Shown here: piece after piece, positions 22,763 through 35,472 of the stretch | Layout of the letters: every line of letters starts with the position of its first letter | How positions within the stretch are numbered: position 1 is the first letter of the stretch | Assembly: GCA_020086605.1 (NCBI GenBank) | Contig: JACBWW010000002.1 | Location: 31,469,287-31,533,286 of the forward strand | From: Lanius collurio | Taxonomy: Eukaryota; Chordata; Aves; Passeriformes; Laniidae | Reading direction: 5' to 3' | DNA length: 64,000 nt | Translations under genes and position numbers: made by a program | The notes under the pieces: model-generated | The model's database searches: none | What the model was told of the DNA's origin: nothing | What the model saw: the letters and a program-made list of their open reading frames with translations, nothing else

Positions 22763-25700
22763 CTATCTTTCTTCATTTTTGGCTATTTTGGTCCTACTGT
22801 CCTCTTCAGCCATGACTTAATTTCTATCCTTAATCTATTATTCCTTTTATGGTATTGGACTCTACTCTTATTCCCTGTTGTCTTATATTTAACTCTTGAT
22901 GTGTGGCTTGTTCTCTGATTCCTGTATAGCTTTATCATTGCCTTTGGTCTTTATGTTTTTTCATTCTTCACACTTTTCTAAATTTAGAAGGGAATGTAGA
23001 AGTGTTCTGTTCTGAAGCCTCAGTTGCATTGCGACTGTAGGGATTGGCATTTTCCTCTCCTGGCTTTCCTAGGTATTCTTCTTTTTTTTGTGCGTTTGAG
23101 AATAATCCAGGGGTATACAGCTGAAAGCCTAAATCTGCTGTCAGCTGTGTCAGGAAAACAAAGATGAGCAGCGAATGAAAAATAAACCCCTTGAAGTCTC
23201 TGGGGTTGCCTTTACTTTTATTCTGAGGATTTTAAAGGAGAGGAAATAAAGCAGAGATTTCAAGGAGAGATCAGAAAGGCAGTTTTAAATCAGAGAAGGA
23301 AATACAGGTTTAGTGATATGGTGTTCTGCTAAAGGTCTCAGCAGTGGCTGGTAGTTTTCTTGGAGAAACTTGGCCAGACGATAGTCAGATTTGACTAAAG
23401 CATGGATAGATTGATCTATTTAATTAATAATATTTCTGAAGTACTTAAGGGAATTGTATGTAACATATTTAGTCCTTAAGAGATGGTTCAAATAGCCCTA
23501 AAATTAGTCAAATCTACTTCTACCCCAGTGAGCAATAAAACATCTGAATATTTGTATGTAACTGCTGTGTAATGTGTCTGTTTAAATAATGTGATTGGTC
23601 TTTAAATTTTGACTGTGGGTCTGAATATTTAGTCAAGGGTCATCATACTAAGGAGGTTGGAATTGGAAATTTCTATAACTTTTTAGGTCAGACTTTAATT
23701 CCTAAAATGTGTCCAGTCAGAAGTGAAATTAAAGGTAATTTTCAGGGATTTAATTAGACACAAGCAGGGCCAGAAATCATTCCTTTGGAGACCACACACC
23801 AGTGGGAGGGAAACCCAGGTTCTTTGATATCAAAGCTCTGTATTTTTGTTAGCTTATCATTCTACTTCATAATGAAAAGCTGATATGCAAGTACCCTGTG
23901 GAATCTTAAGCAGTAGGGTAGGCATAATGGTGCTTAGTTGGCATTAGTTGGAATTTTCATGTTGGAGGAGCAGAGGTCTTGCACACAGTCAGCTTCGCTA
24001 TGCTGACCCATCTGTTTTTAAGCAGGTAAGTAATTTCCACAGAAATATCAGTTTAGAAGGCCACCCTTTCCTGAATCTCCCAGGCTTTCTGTTACTGCTT
24101 CCCTAGTTCAGTTAATGGGAGCTCTCCACAACTTCTCCCATGCGAGGTCAGGAAGGTTAAGTTACTCCTCATTTGCCTCAGGAGCAAACCCTGCCTAGCT
24201 GTGTGCACACTAATAAATCCAATGTGCTTGGGCTAGTTTGTAGGCATGGAGTTCACCAGTCAGGGAATGACTTTTATCCTCACTATTGTATGCTCTTGCA
24301 CCCTCTTGCCTGTGCAGGGGTGTCTGAGGGGAGTGATGCCTCAGATGCTGAAGAGGCTGATTGAAACTTAGGCCCCATATATGAAAGAGCTAATTAGCAA
24401 GGGACAGCAGTGTGGGACTGTTCCCACAGATGAATAATGAATTATATAACTGTGTTTGTCTTGGAAAGTTCAGTTGGATTGTGGAGGGTTTTTTCCTATA
24501 GAGATATCCCTTACATGCTATAAACCTGAGGCTATCATTCATGGAACAATTTTTATTTATTGCAGCATTTATAAAAAGCTTAAACATGTTCACATGCCAA
24601 ACTCCCACTAAATTAATGAACTTTGAATGAGATTCAGTTACTTATAACTCCATGACTGTACAACAAGTTGAGTTTGTAAATATTCTCTCTACAGCATATG
24701 CACATCACAGTGGAAATGATTGAAGCAGGACATGGGACAATTGTTCTCAGGCTTTTGGCCACATCAAATTGCTTTTAAAACAAGTTATTTATCATTAGCA
24801 TCCTCTTTTCTCATCCTTCCTTACTCATGTTTACTTTTCCTTTTTTTTTTTGTTTAGTGCTTAGGCATTGGAAAAGGCGGCCAGGACTAATTAGAAACAT
24901 GCAGGCAAGAAATTTACCTGCTGTTCAAAGCTCTTTCATGCCCACTTGGAACAGGCTCACTAGCCAGAAATAGACACTGCTGTTGCAAAGATGCAACATT
25001 ACTCAGGTGTTGCTACATGAAGGAGAAAACAGTACCTGCTGTAAATAAAAACAGCATGAAAGATGAATATTGTTAGGTCAGTTATTCTGACCCCAGGCAG
25101 TTTTTGCACATTGCTGCGCTGAACTCTACATTTTTGAACTCTACTAGATTTTAATGATGGAATTTACTTTAAGTTATCCAGGCTATCCCTAGGAGGAAGA
25201 TTAAGATTATTCCTGTAATATTCTTAAATCCCACCCACTATTTTTAGAGAGATTCAGGCTCCCAAAAGGAGCTGAATCACAATCAAATACATCAATAATA
25301 ATTGTAGGAATTGCTATGCACAGTTTCATTCATGTTTATCTACTTATGTTGCTGGTGCCTTTGGACAGGAGCTTGTCTTGGTTTTAAAACAAATAAAGTT
25401 GTCCTGTTTTTGGTATGAGCTTCCCTGCTGAGCAGGAATGCATGAGTCAGCTGATGACCAACTCAGCACTTTACTACAGAAAGGTTGACTGCTGCAGGAA
25501 ACTGTCATGATATTAGTGGATTCATTTCAGTGAAGTCTCCTGAACAAACGAATGCTCTACTGGAACTGTCACTAGGGAGACATGAAAGATGAAAAAATCA
25601 AAGGGAACTGGGTATGGGGAAGCAGTGGAAAGAAAAGAAGAAACAACACAGCTGTGTAGAGCTTCTTTCAAATTCTGTACTTTCTCAAAGATTAGATCTA

Positions 25701-27586
25701 TTTGTGCCTGTCAGTTGGATTTAGTCCCATACATACAATTAATTTTGAAGCTGTTTTCAAAGAAATCTTAAAGTTCTACTTAGTTGAAATTACCTCAAAA
25801 TAGAGACACAATGCTTCTAATTTTATGTCCTAGAGTTTACTGAAGACATATTAGTAGACACAGTCAAATACACATGAGCCAAGGATCTAGACTTCGCCAC
25901 CTGAACTATCCAGGGGACAGTAGTTTTCAAAATGTTAATAGTGCCTTGAATTGTATCATTAGAATATATTCTATTCTAACAGATCAAACAATATTTAACA
26001 AGTAACTTTTATTATCTCATTAACATGTGCTTGAACTTAGATTAGGCACAGTCTATTGCTTCAAGGTTTCATACTCTCTCAACCCAGTGTACAAGTTTAC
26101 AAGCTCTTTCAGCTGCATTTTGCATCCCTTCATCCAGGTACAACTAGAAATGAAACTGTCTTGTCACCTGTTGGTGTTACCATCACAGTTCTGTAAGAAG
26201 AACATCCATCATGCTATATATGGAGATATTGTGTGTGTCTGCACACCATAAGACTAAAATGCAGGCTGATATTTGAATGACAGATGTTAATGTGCTCTTA
26301 AAACTATGTAACTTGCCTCGTTGTTCAGATTTGCTCCTGGTAGTTTAATCATACCCTTGTAGCTATCTTTAAGGAAAAACAAGCAAAGCCCTTGGATGTG
26401 TGATTTATTTCTACAACTGTTATGACTGTTAGGTTTTTCTCCCTTAAGGAACTGCTCTAAGTCAAATTTTAAAAATTAGTCTTCTGAGGCAGTAGGACTC
26501 AAGAGGGTGGTAATACCACACGGTGGTTTATTGCACAGGGTCAGCAGTTCAAGTTCACCCAGCCCAGCTCATTGTCTAAACACATTAAAGAAAATGGAGT
26601 GTCTCTGCTCTGCCAGCTAACTCATAAAATATGCATCCACCTCACCATAGCTGCTAATTGTCTCCCTCCTGGTTGTCAAACTCAGTAGAGAGGTTGAGAG
26701 GTGAGGAAGGCTATGAACAATGAATTATACTCCCCTGCTTGTAGCAATCTCATTAAAGCATGTTATCCAGGATTTAGGTGTATGTAGGGAAGGGAAATCC
26801 TTCACCATTGTTGCCTTTACACCAACAGTCAATACTGGCCTCTTGATTTGTTAGACTAGTTTGCCTGTAAGTGTAATATGTAATATAAATAAATATATAA
26901 AAACGAATAAATAAACAAATAAATAAATAGTATATTTATTTTCCTATGAAAGATAACTAGTTAGTGGGAATTGCTGAGTGGTGCTGCATTGAGATCCAGC
27001 ATAAATGATGTTTGTCCACTGAACAGTGGTGCAAGTTCTGGAATCTTTTGATCAGTGTGGCTGAGGAAATCACTCAAAGAATAATATTCAGGTTAACAGT
27101 GTGAGGTCTCAATGTTTTGCCCTGCAACAGAAGAAATGCTTTTCTAATTACTCTGATTTCAGACTAGACCAACAGGGTTCATCCTATTACAGTAAAATTC
27201 AATATTTGTGAGCAGTCTGTGGCAGGCCTGAGTAGGAAGAATTTGGTGCAAGAATGGAACAGAATATTGCTATACTGGTCAAACAAGATTTGTCTACTCA
27301 TACTCTCTTTTTAGCTGTAGCAGTACAAGATGGCTACAAACCAGCAAGAACAGGGTGAACGCTTAGCACTTCTTACCTCTGTTACTTTCCAGACCTATGA
27401 TTTCTTTTAGAACATGACTCCCATTTTTTCAGTGCATTTCCTAATCCTTAATGAAGTTTTTTTGGAACAGTGATTTATTTGGAACATGTCCAGTTCAGCT
27501 TCTTTTGTCCAGGACTTTCCCAGGTCTGCTACCTGTAGTAAACTGCATTTTCCTTTGCTTTGGACATGGTTTCTAGGATCCCAGTT
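22763..27586. other. Unique noncoding DNA, no gene recognised
   Basis: AT-rich unique sequence with no recognised exon. It holds an (AAAT)-rich tract (26881-26930) and a short direct repeat GAACTCTAC at 25121-25145. The segment near 24840-24960 includes ACTAATTAG- and TTTACCTG-type words that could be a conserved noncoding element; alignment would be needed. A minus-strand frame at 27407-27613 spans the left edge of the following LTR copy. Confidence 0.5.
26881..26930. repeat. (AAAT)n-like low-complexity tract
   Basis: About 50 bp of AATA/AAAT units with one CG-containing interruption (AAAAACG) and AAAC variants. Confidence 0.88.
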
Positions 27587-28030
27587 TGTCTGGTGGTTGA
27601 CTAGCTTGTCCACTACTTAATTTCTGTGGCGAGCTTGCCTCTTTATGTCTTGGAATATCTTAAACCATTTACAAACAGCCTAAATATCCCTTGACTGTGC
27701 AGCTCTACTTTAAGCCAGTGTTGGTTGAGAGTTACTCACCAGAAGCAGAAGTTGAGAAGAGAAATACAGCTCAAACCCCCTTGATCTTATGTCATTTATT
27801 CCCTCTGTCCTGGAGGGGACAGAGCACCGACCTGGGCAAATCGGCCGGGGTAAGAGAGTGAAGCTCTCTGTCCAGCTGGTTTTGTTCCATGGAGGGAAAA
27901 AGGGGATACCAGGGTGGAGCTGGGATAAACAACCAACCAGATCAGAGCCCAGGTGGCTTGAACATTACACAAACCCAGAGTCACATGGCAGGGACCCGGC
28001 CGGAGGGGCCCAGGGGGGTCCACCACAACA
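27587..28030 (-). mobile_element. Solo-LTR-like endogenous retrovirus remnant, copy 2
   Basis: The reverse complement of this segment of about 444 bp aligns over its full length with 4652-5102 and has nearly the same size. Read on the minus strand it begins TGTTGTGG (28030 down) and ends CCAGACA (27587), giving TGT...ACA inverted termini. The AATAAA signal is conserved (plus-strand TTTATT at about 27795-27800). Flanking tetramers are AGTT (27583-27586) and AATT (28031-28034), one transition apart, which is compatible with an old 4-bp target duplication. No retroviral coding region follows. Frames of 60-139 codons inside it on both strands arise from its higher GC content and are not genes. 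Its G/C-rich end faces higher coordinates. Confidence 0.72.
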
Positions 28031-28055
28031 AATTTGGTTCCTCATCTTGTGGTGG
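28020..28055. repeat. 9-bp inverted repeat spanning the 5' edge of LTR copy 2
   Basis: CCACCACAA (28020-28028) pairs with TTGTGGTGG (28047-28055) across 18 nt. One arm lies in the LTR terminus and the other outside it. It could be chance or mean that the true element edge is slightly further out. Confidence 0.5.
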
Positions 28056-31000
28056 GAGAGACAAGGAGCACTTGGTCTTAATATGTCTTCTTTGTATATC
28101 ACTCCCAATTTATGTATTAAACCCCTCTCAGGCCATTTTGTTTTTCAGACTGACAGTCCTTTAAAGAGAGGTCTTGACAGATGCAAACAGATCTCAGATC
28201 CAGTTTAGTTTCTCTCATGCACTCTTTGCTGCATGCTGTGTTCCTCTGCCCCTCTGCAAGTGCATCCTGTGAGATGAGGTGAAATAGTTTGAAGCACATG
28301 CATCAAATATGAAGCCTTGACTTTTGCTTAGTTTTCACCACTGAGGGTTAAAACTACTGAATATCTACAAAGCAGCCTTTACTTGAATGCTTTTCTCCCT
28401 GGGTAGATGGGTTATTCCATTAGTATTTCAGACAGGCTAGGATTTTTTCTTAACTGGACATCTGCATGCATTTCCATAATCAAATAGATGTAGGCACTGG
28501 TTTGGAAGGCAGAGCCTTCAGATCCTGATGTGACTGCTAAGCTAAGCAGAAGTGAGCTGACACTGAAATTCCTGAGCTTTCAGTCACAAGCAGGTTTCTG
28601 TCACTTGGCACTGGGGGAAGCAATGAGAAGAGTGCCAAATGTTTGGGGGCACTGGCAGCAGTCAAAGACTTCTGCCTACCGCAGTATGAAATGGCTGAGA
28701 TAAAGCCATGTCTTTGGCAGGAGTTTGCAGACAGATACAGCTTATAATTTTTGCCTAAATGATGAAGAAAAGAAGAAGAATGGGAGTCAAAGTTCTTAAT
28801 TTCTTCTGTGACTTTTTGCCATTGACTTGAGTAACTAGGGACAGATATTTTCCCTCTTCTCTGTACCTTATTTTCTGAGTCTAGTTGATGCATATTTATA
28901 AATGTACAGAGTTTTTACAGCAGTCCAGTAATAGGCAAGCAGAAAACCACAGATACTAGATTGCTAAGCAAAAGGAGAAAATTCAATAGTTAGGTGTAGA
29001 GCACCTGTGTGTGCAGTGTGCTGTCCTTGGCATTTCGTGGCTGCTATACAGGCTTATTTTTTGTCTTTAAAGGAAAGAAAGAATATATCATGTCAGGGAC
29101 TAGACAAGCTTCTCTTTAATTCAAAGAAATTAAAATTGCTGGTTATTCCCTCCTCAGACATCAGGACTTCATGGGCTAGGTCAAGATGTAGAGGGATGAA
29201 GGTGGTTCAATTCAGCATAGTTTGTATCCTGATAGTTTGTGAATTTACGTTTATGAGAAGAAATAGGAGAAGAGGGAACTGAGACTCATCAGAGCTATGT
29301 TCAATCAAAGCAAGAAATTAATAACAAAAATCAATCTCCTCATGCAAAACATCTGCGACCTATTTTGAATTCACATTTTTGATGTCTGACTTTCTGAATA
29401 AAACTATTACAGTGGTGCTTCAGGGAAACTGGAGGTTTGCAAAGTAGTCACGATTCAGGCTTTAAGAATGGAGAGAAAATTGCCCAGAATGTGGGATAGT
29501 TTTCATTGTGTCCCACTTCTGTCCTCATTCACATTGATCACAAAGGTCTTCAGGGGATTTGTACCCCACCAATCTAAAATCATCCTACCTGAAAGAATCT
29601 TATCTTTGTTGTTATTGTGGGACAATGACCTGGTAAAAAAAAAAAAAAAAAGTTTTTAATTCTCTGCTGTTTTTCATAGGGGAAAGTTCAGGTGCTGCTT
29701 AGCTTTCTGTGTCTATTTAAGAGTTGTGGCAAAATAGCCTTTTAATTTAACTATGAAATGCCAAATCTGTGATTGCTCAAGGAAGAAAGAATCTCTGGCA
29801 TTACTGTTTGAATTCATAATAATGCTTCATCTTATGGGTTTTTTTTTGTCTCTCAGCCACTTGAGACGACCTCCTATGCTGCAGTTTGGTGCTTTTCTAG
29901 ACAGAAAAATGATTTCCTCCCCAGATCCTTAGATGTAAATTGAAGTGAAGAATTTAAAAACTCTTTGAATAGCATTAGTCTTGCAGAGGCATCTCTTCTT
30001 CTTGACAGGCATCAGCAGTGAGGTGGGTGGAAACAACTCTATTTTTTTTAATTCAAGTTGAGTTGAGAAAGATGCTGCCCCCAACCCCCCTCTTCCCAAT
30101 CTAGAAGTGAGCAGCACAGTGAGTGAAAATTAGTGAAGCTGCTGCACTCTGCCAACTGGCAGCAGATCCAGAACCCTTATGAAATTAGTGAGTCATCTCC
30201 TCCGCTCTCACATACCCAGCACCTGGTGTCTCTGTTTCACAAGTTACTGCAGCCACAAGGACAGTCTGGGATCATTTGCTGAACTGGACAGGCTGAGGAG
30301 CAGGCAAAGTTTGGAGCCAGTAAGATTTAGGCTTTCTTCCCATCTCTACTTGTGCACCCAATCTCTGTAATTGCAAAGACAGGTGGGGTACCTTGTGCAT
30401 ATAAAAACTTGGCAGCCACATGCCCTGTTGCAGCAACTGGACTGGCAAATCCTTGGACAGTTGAAACATTAGAAAATGCACATAGCAGAGAAACTCCATC
30501 CCTCAGCCATGCACAATGTGTGGATGATGGCAGATTTGTGTTTTCTAGGTGTGACAACTGTAGCACATTAATAGACTAGACTAGAAAGTAAAATAGCTTC
30601 CTGAAGGTATTTTTGTGAAAACTTCTGGTTCATTTTAATCCATTTTCTCCATTAGAATTTTACTGTAATTTGCACTAAGGTATGCCTTTTTTGGATCCAA
30701 CAGCAGTCATTAAAAGTTTTCTTTAATTAGCTTTCTAGACCAATTACCTACATTTTTTGTGTCATTTGCTCAAGTGTGTTGCCTAAGGCTAAGTTACCTT
30801 GCCTGGAAAGGATTTGTAAGAAATGAGACATAAGTAAGAAAGAATGCTAAAAAAGCCTAGAAGTGTTGAATAATGCAGGGGGAGTAAAATGAAAGTGCAC
30901 TTCAAAGGCACACAAGGATATATTTGGCAGTGTGTCCATTAACCAGGCACTTCACAAATAACACCAAACAAGGAATGGATCAGAAGACAATGTTGTCCAG

Positions 31001-33676
31001 GCTAATAAGGACTTGTTTTTACAAAGGATGAGGTTTTTTGCAGGGAACTGCCAAATGGCTTGCTTATTCAAATTGGATTAAATGGTTCAAATTCCCATGA
31101 CTACCGAATCTCCCTTGAAAAACTGAAGGAGCCACTTGGAATCTCCTCAAGAGCTGTCCTTGCCCTGAGTAAATTTGCTTTCAGTCCATGTCCAGTCAGT
31201 CTTTTGGCAGTATAGGGCAAAATAAAAAAAAAAAAAATGTGGCTGCTGTAAAGCTTAAATATTGAAGGGTACAGTTTTTTGAGAGGTGTCTGTGTTTGAA
31301 TGTTTGAGATATCTTCTAATAAAGTCTTGATCCCTTGGAGAGAGGAGAATCTGCTCATGGTCTAAAATTTGAGTTTAGATGTCATTATCCAGACATTTTA
31401 GGATGTAAGAAGAACCAGAAAGGCCTTGGCAGCTGTTCTGCATGGCTGTATGAAAAATCACTTTATAAGCAACTGATTATATTAGCAGAGGGCTGCACAC
31501 AAACAAAATCAAATTCACCTTTTGTTTTTAATGTTTTTATCTAGTATTATCTCAATTCCACAGAACCAGTTTAGCCACTAATGGATTTTTTGCTTTTCAT
31601 TTCTTTTCAGAGATTTTTTGAGTGATTGAGGTTTAATATCTCCATATTTCTACATAAAATGTGCCATAAAAATATTTATATATCTGTACCAACTACATAT
31701 GCAGTTCAAGTTCTTCTTTCATAACTTCCACTGTAAGTAACCTCTAGGCAGAGCAGTGCCTGCAAGCTACAGCTGCCAAACTGGAAGAAATGCTATTTGG
31801 CTGCACCTCTCATCTCTTATCAGAGCAGTAGGAATTTAAAGGCCATCTCATTACTGTTTTCAAGGTTCAGCAGACATTTAGCAAGAATAAAGATCAGTTT
31901 TTTAAAAACAATCTAATTCTCCACCTGATTGCTCTTTGTGCTTGATTTGTGCACACAGCATAATAATGTTATGAAGGGTAATCAGTACTGCCATTGTTAC
32001 CCAGGCAAAGAAAGGCTACTTCACTGTGGAGCAGCTCTTCACATAGGAGTCATGTGAAATAATATAGCCCATAGGATATTCCTGTGCTGTTGCAAATACT
32101 GATGAAATCTCAGGTTAAAACTGCAAGGATCTGCCAGAGCACACAATTGTTAATTATAAGGTATGGCACATATAGCCTTGGGCAACACCTTTATTAGAAA
32201 TCAGTGCCTTGTGTCAGGACCTGATTTGCCAAAAATTGGTACTGTGTGTCCCTGATATATGCCAATACAGGTATTGATTTAACACGTAAAAGTGAGATGG
32301 AATAGCAAAGTAAATCTGTTGGGAATGAAGGACCACGTGAAAAAACCCTGTAATTAATGTAATTTACCTGCCAATATGGTGCTTTCTATCTGCATTGATA
32401 ACACTAGGACACATAGCAGAGACAATGTAGGCAAATAACACAAACAGAATAGGTAAAAATGCCCACTTGTCATTTGAAATTTTACAAGGTTTTTATTCTT
32501 CAAATTGCCTGAGTATTACTATAATATTTAATTTCAAAAAGAAGCCCAGGAAATTGTAGAGAAAAAAATGAGGATTTCTTCTGAAGATTTCCATTTGCTC
32601 TGTATTTTAATCAAGCTTTTTTTTTAAAAAAAATTAATTTGTTGTCTCTCAGAAAAAATCCAGTGGAATTTAAAATCAATTCTAAATTTTAAAAATGTTT
32701 TGGTAAAATGTCGTCATTACCAGCACTATATGTAAACTGAAGGACAAAAAAATACAGAGTAAACAGAAATATGACATTTGCCCAAATACAGGCTTCTCAT
32801 CATTTTGTAGCTTGTGATAAGAGTTTAGCTGTATGATGCAAGCTGTAGCAGTCTAGCAAACCTTACATCAAGATAATAATGCCCAGCCTTTTTTATTTGC
32901 TGATGTTACTAAAGCAGTGAAGATCAAGGGTGGTATTCAGGCCTCCTTATTACTGGTATTTGACATAACAAAGACATTTAGAACAGTTTAATTTGGTAAT
33001 TCTAAATTTTGTTTTATGGTAAACTTTTTTCACACATTTTAATTGCAAAAAGAGGTTAAAATTCATACAAAATGTGTGCGAGAACAAATTTTTATGGACA
33101 GGTTCACTCAGGAAAGTAACACAGTCCAGTGTTGACTTTAACCTGAGGAGTATTAGGCAGGTAACCATCAAAGACTACTTTCACCCCCATTAGAAGTGTC
33201 TGCTTTAAGCAAACCTTCTGATGGTGAGTGATGCAGTCTTTTCTGGCTCTTCAGGGTTGCTACAGCTGAGTGCACTCATGCATGCACTCTTGTTCCCAGA
33301 TCTTCACAAAGTGAAATAACAGCTCCTAAACCCACTACCTTGTTATTCATTCTTGTATTTGCAGCGACCCTGCCTAACCCATACCTCATTTTCCTCAGAT
33401 CCCAAAGATCTGTCTGGTGAAGCAGCTGCCTGTCTGAGCACCCAGAGACCCTTCATTCCTCCCTGATCTCCCAGCTGTCCTGGGCCTGATGTGGAGCAAG
33501 AAGGGTGCCTTACTGAGATACTGGGTCAAAATGCAGCTATTTGGCAGCTGCCATGGAGAACCCTGCTGGAAGTGCTCTGCAGAGTTAACAGTGCACATCA
33601 GAGGATGTTAGCACTGTTAGTCTTACAGAGGTTATCTCTCATAACCAAGGGTCAAATGTAAACCCTAAAATAACAA
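28056..33676. other. Unique noncoding DNA, no gene recognised
   Basis: No exon, RNA gene or interspersed repeat recognised. Low-complexity spots include a GAAGAA-rich stretch near 28760-28785, an A17 run (29635-29651), an A13 run near 31210 and a T9A8 palindrome (32617-32633). The open frames (up to 118 codons, minus strand 28537-28893) match nothing I recognise. Confidence 0.55.
29635..29651. repeat. A17 homopolymer
   Basis: Seventeen A residues. I see no processed transcript upstream on the plus strand that it would tail. Confidence 0.9.
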
Positions 33677-33712
33677 ATTTATGAACAATACCATGGTAGG
33701 TTGTTCATAAAT
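33677..33712. repeat. Near-perfect 36-nt palindrome, 17-bp arms with a GG bulge
   Basis: ATTTATGAACAA (33677-33688) is exactly complementary to TTGTTCATAAAT (33701-33712). The central TACCATGGTA (33689-33698) is itself a perfect palindrome. Together they give 17 pairs interrupted only by an unpaired GG (33699-33700). This is far longer than the other chance-sized palindromes of the window. It could form a cruciform, bind a dimeric factor or be the remains of a tiny inverted-repeat element. No coding context is seen. Confidence 0.85.
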
Positions 33713-35074
33713 ATAATACTTCTTATTATAAATTGCAAGATCAGACCAAAGAACATTTCCTCAGTGAGGGGATACACAAGAAATTTGGGTCTGTGTGAAA
33801 GAAGGCTTGGTGGGAGTTATAAGGCTGATGTCATGTTCATTTCCTGAAGATAAATATGGTCAGACTGTTCATCTGAACAATCTAGAAACTCTCTCTGAAA
33901 TGGCAGAGTACAACTGACAGACCACGACATGATATGTGTGCCAGAAATCCTGCCTGATAAGTCTAGATGTTTATATATGGCCTCCTGTGTAAGCATCAAA
34001 GTCAAGGAAAGGGAAGAAAATGCATTGATACTGGCACCTGCAGTGCTAGGATGGATTTTTTAAAAAAAAAAGAAAAGTGAATACATAAAAAAAAAAAAAC
34101 AATTCCAAAAAAAAACAAACAAAAACCCCTCAAACCAAACCAAAAAAAGGAGTACTATTCCTAACAAGCTACAGTTTCTCTGCGTGAAACAAAAATCAAT
34201 ATGCACTTTAAACAGGCACAAGCTTAGTGGTACTATCAAAGGAAGTCAGGAAAAGAGTCCCCAGTTTCTTATATTTTGTGATTACTGAATAAGACTCTTC
34301 ATCAGGAAACTGTCTCCTCAAGCAGAGAGGCTGCAGTGTCATTTCAGTCTGTGCCATGTTTGCTGCTCAGCTGTATCTGATAATTTAGGGAAATAAAGTT
34401 GTCAGATCTCATAGTCTTAGCTCAGCTGCTGTGTCCACAACCATTCCTCCCCTGAACTCAGCTGGTGGGAATGCCACTGGGGACCCAGCAAGGATATTTC
34501 TGCCAGGCTGTGTCTTCTGCATTTAGGGGTCAGAGTGTCAAAAACTTGCTGCCATGAAGGTATTTAAATTTCTTCTCAGGAAATAAGCTAGGGCTCCATG
34601 TCATTTCTCTCTGGGTTCTTCAGATGATGGGCTTCTCACAGACCTGAGTCCTGGATCATCCAGGCTGAGCCCAGATTTCTCACAAGTCTGCAAGTTTGAT
34701 TCCATTAAGTGTTGTAAAAGCTGTACCTTGTTGTCTGAGGGATCTGCCTTGTGCAAGCACACAGAGCCATCAGCTGTATTTAAGTTGGCCTTTTGGCTCT
34801 GCTCTTCCCAGGGAGTGATGTGAGTCATCATGTGTTGCATACCTGGAAACAGGCTTACACTAACACAAAGCACCAGCTTAAACAAGGTCCCTACAGTACT
34901 ATGCGTAGTGCAAACATGGTAAGAAACTTCTTGTTCCTGCAGTGGTTGCAGCCTGCATAGCAAGAGAAGAAATTATGGAAAAGGAGGGACAGATACTAAA
35001 AATTACTTGACTTTACATAGAAGTTCTCTCTCTGGCAGTAGAAATTTTCAAGGGGTTGGTTTCAAGAGCACAAT
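33713..35074. other. Unique noncoding DNA with an A-rich tract
   Basis: No gene recognised. The A-rich tract at 34062-34148 is listed separately. The 120-codon minus-strand frame at 34601-34963 matches no family I know. Confidence 0.55.
34062..34148. repeat. A-rich low-complexity tract
   Basis: About 87 bp dominated by A, with runs of 9-13 A broken by CAAAC and CCAAA units. It may be a decayed tail of an unrecognised retroposed sequence, but no source is visible upstream. Confidence 0.85.
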
Positions 35075-35472
35075 TCATGGAATCACAGAATATGCTGAGC
35101 TGGAAGGGACCCATCAGGATCATTGACTCCAGCTCCAGGCCCTGCATAGGACAGCTCCAAGAGTTGCACCATATGCCTGAGAGCATTGTGCAAATGCTTC
35201 TGGAAGTCAGACAGGCTTGGTCCTGTGACCACTTCCCTGGGCATCCTGTTCCAATGCCCAGCCACCTTCTGGGTGAAAAAGTGTTTCCTGATATCCACCT
35301 TAAACCTACCCTCACTCAGCTTCATGCTATTTCCTTGAGTCCTGTCTCTGGTCACAAGAGTGAAGAGATCAGTATCCACCCCTTTGTTTCTCCTCATGAC
35401 TATGTCAATGACCCCAAAGAGGTCTCCTCTCCATCTCCTCTTCTCCAAGCTGAATAAACCAGTTGCTCCCAC
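35075..35472 (-). mobile_element. CR1 LINE, 5'-truncated, with readable ORF2 C-terminus
   Basis: The plus strand starts TCATGGAATCACAGAATATG followed by GAGCTGGAAGGGACCCATCAGGATC, the reverse complement of a CR1 3' terminus of the type common in Neoaves. The minus strand stays open for 129 codons (35472 to 35083). It reads as the C-terminal end of CR1 ORF2: GLFSLEKRRWRGDLFG, then TRDRTQGNSMKL, GRFKVDIRKHFFT and HWNRMPREVV in order. This is the region after the reverse transcriptase domain. It lacks the endonuclease and reverse transcriptase, so it cannot move. It breaks off near 35472, so only about 400 bp remain. The unbroken frame suggests that this copy is younger than the one at 22288. 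Overlapping plus-strand frames (35056-35457 and 35360-35581) are antisense shadows. Confidence 0.94.

Noticed and set aside
27407..27613. 68-codon minus frame next to LTR copy 2 as a gag remnant
   Set aside because: No retroviral motif is seen, and the sequence left of 27587 has no counterpart beside LTR copy 1, so it looks like flanking DNA.
27789..28208. Overlapping plus and minus frames of 60-139 codons
   Set aside because: They lie inside the GC-richer LTR copy 2 and its flank. The equivalent positions in copy 1 are not open in the same frames.
32160..32200. GCCTTGGGCAACACC resembling the MIR core (ACCTTGGGCAAGT)
   Set aside because: Only one short word matches. Neighbouring hallmark words are absent on either side.
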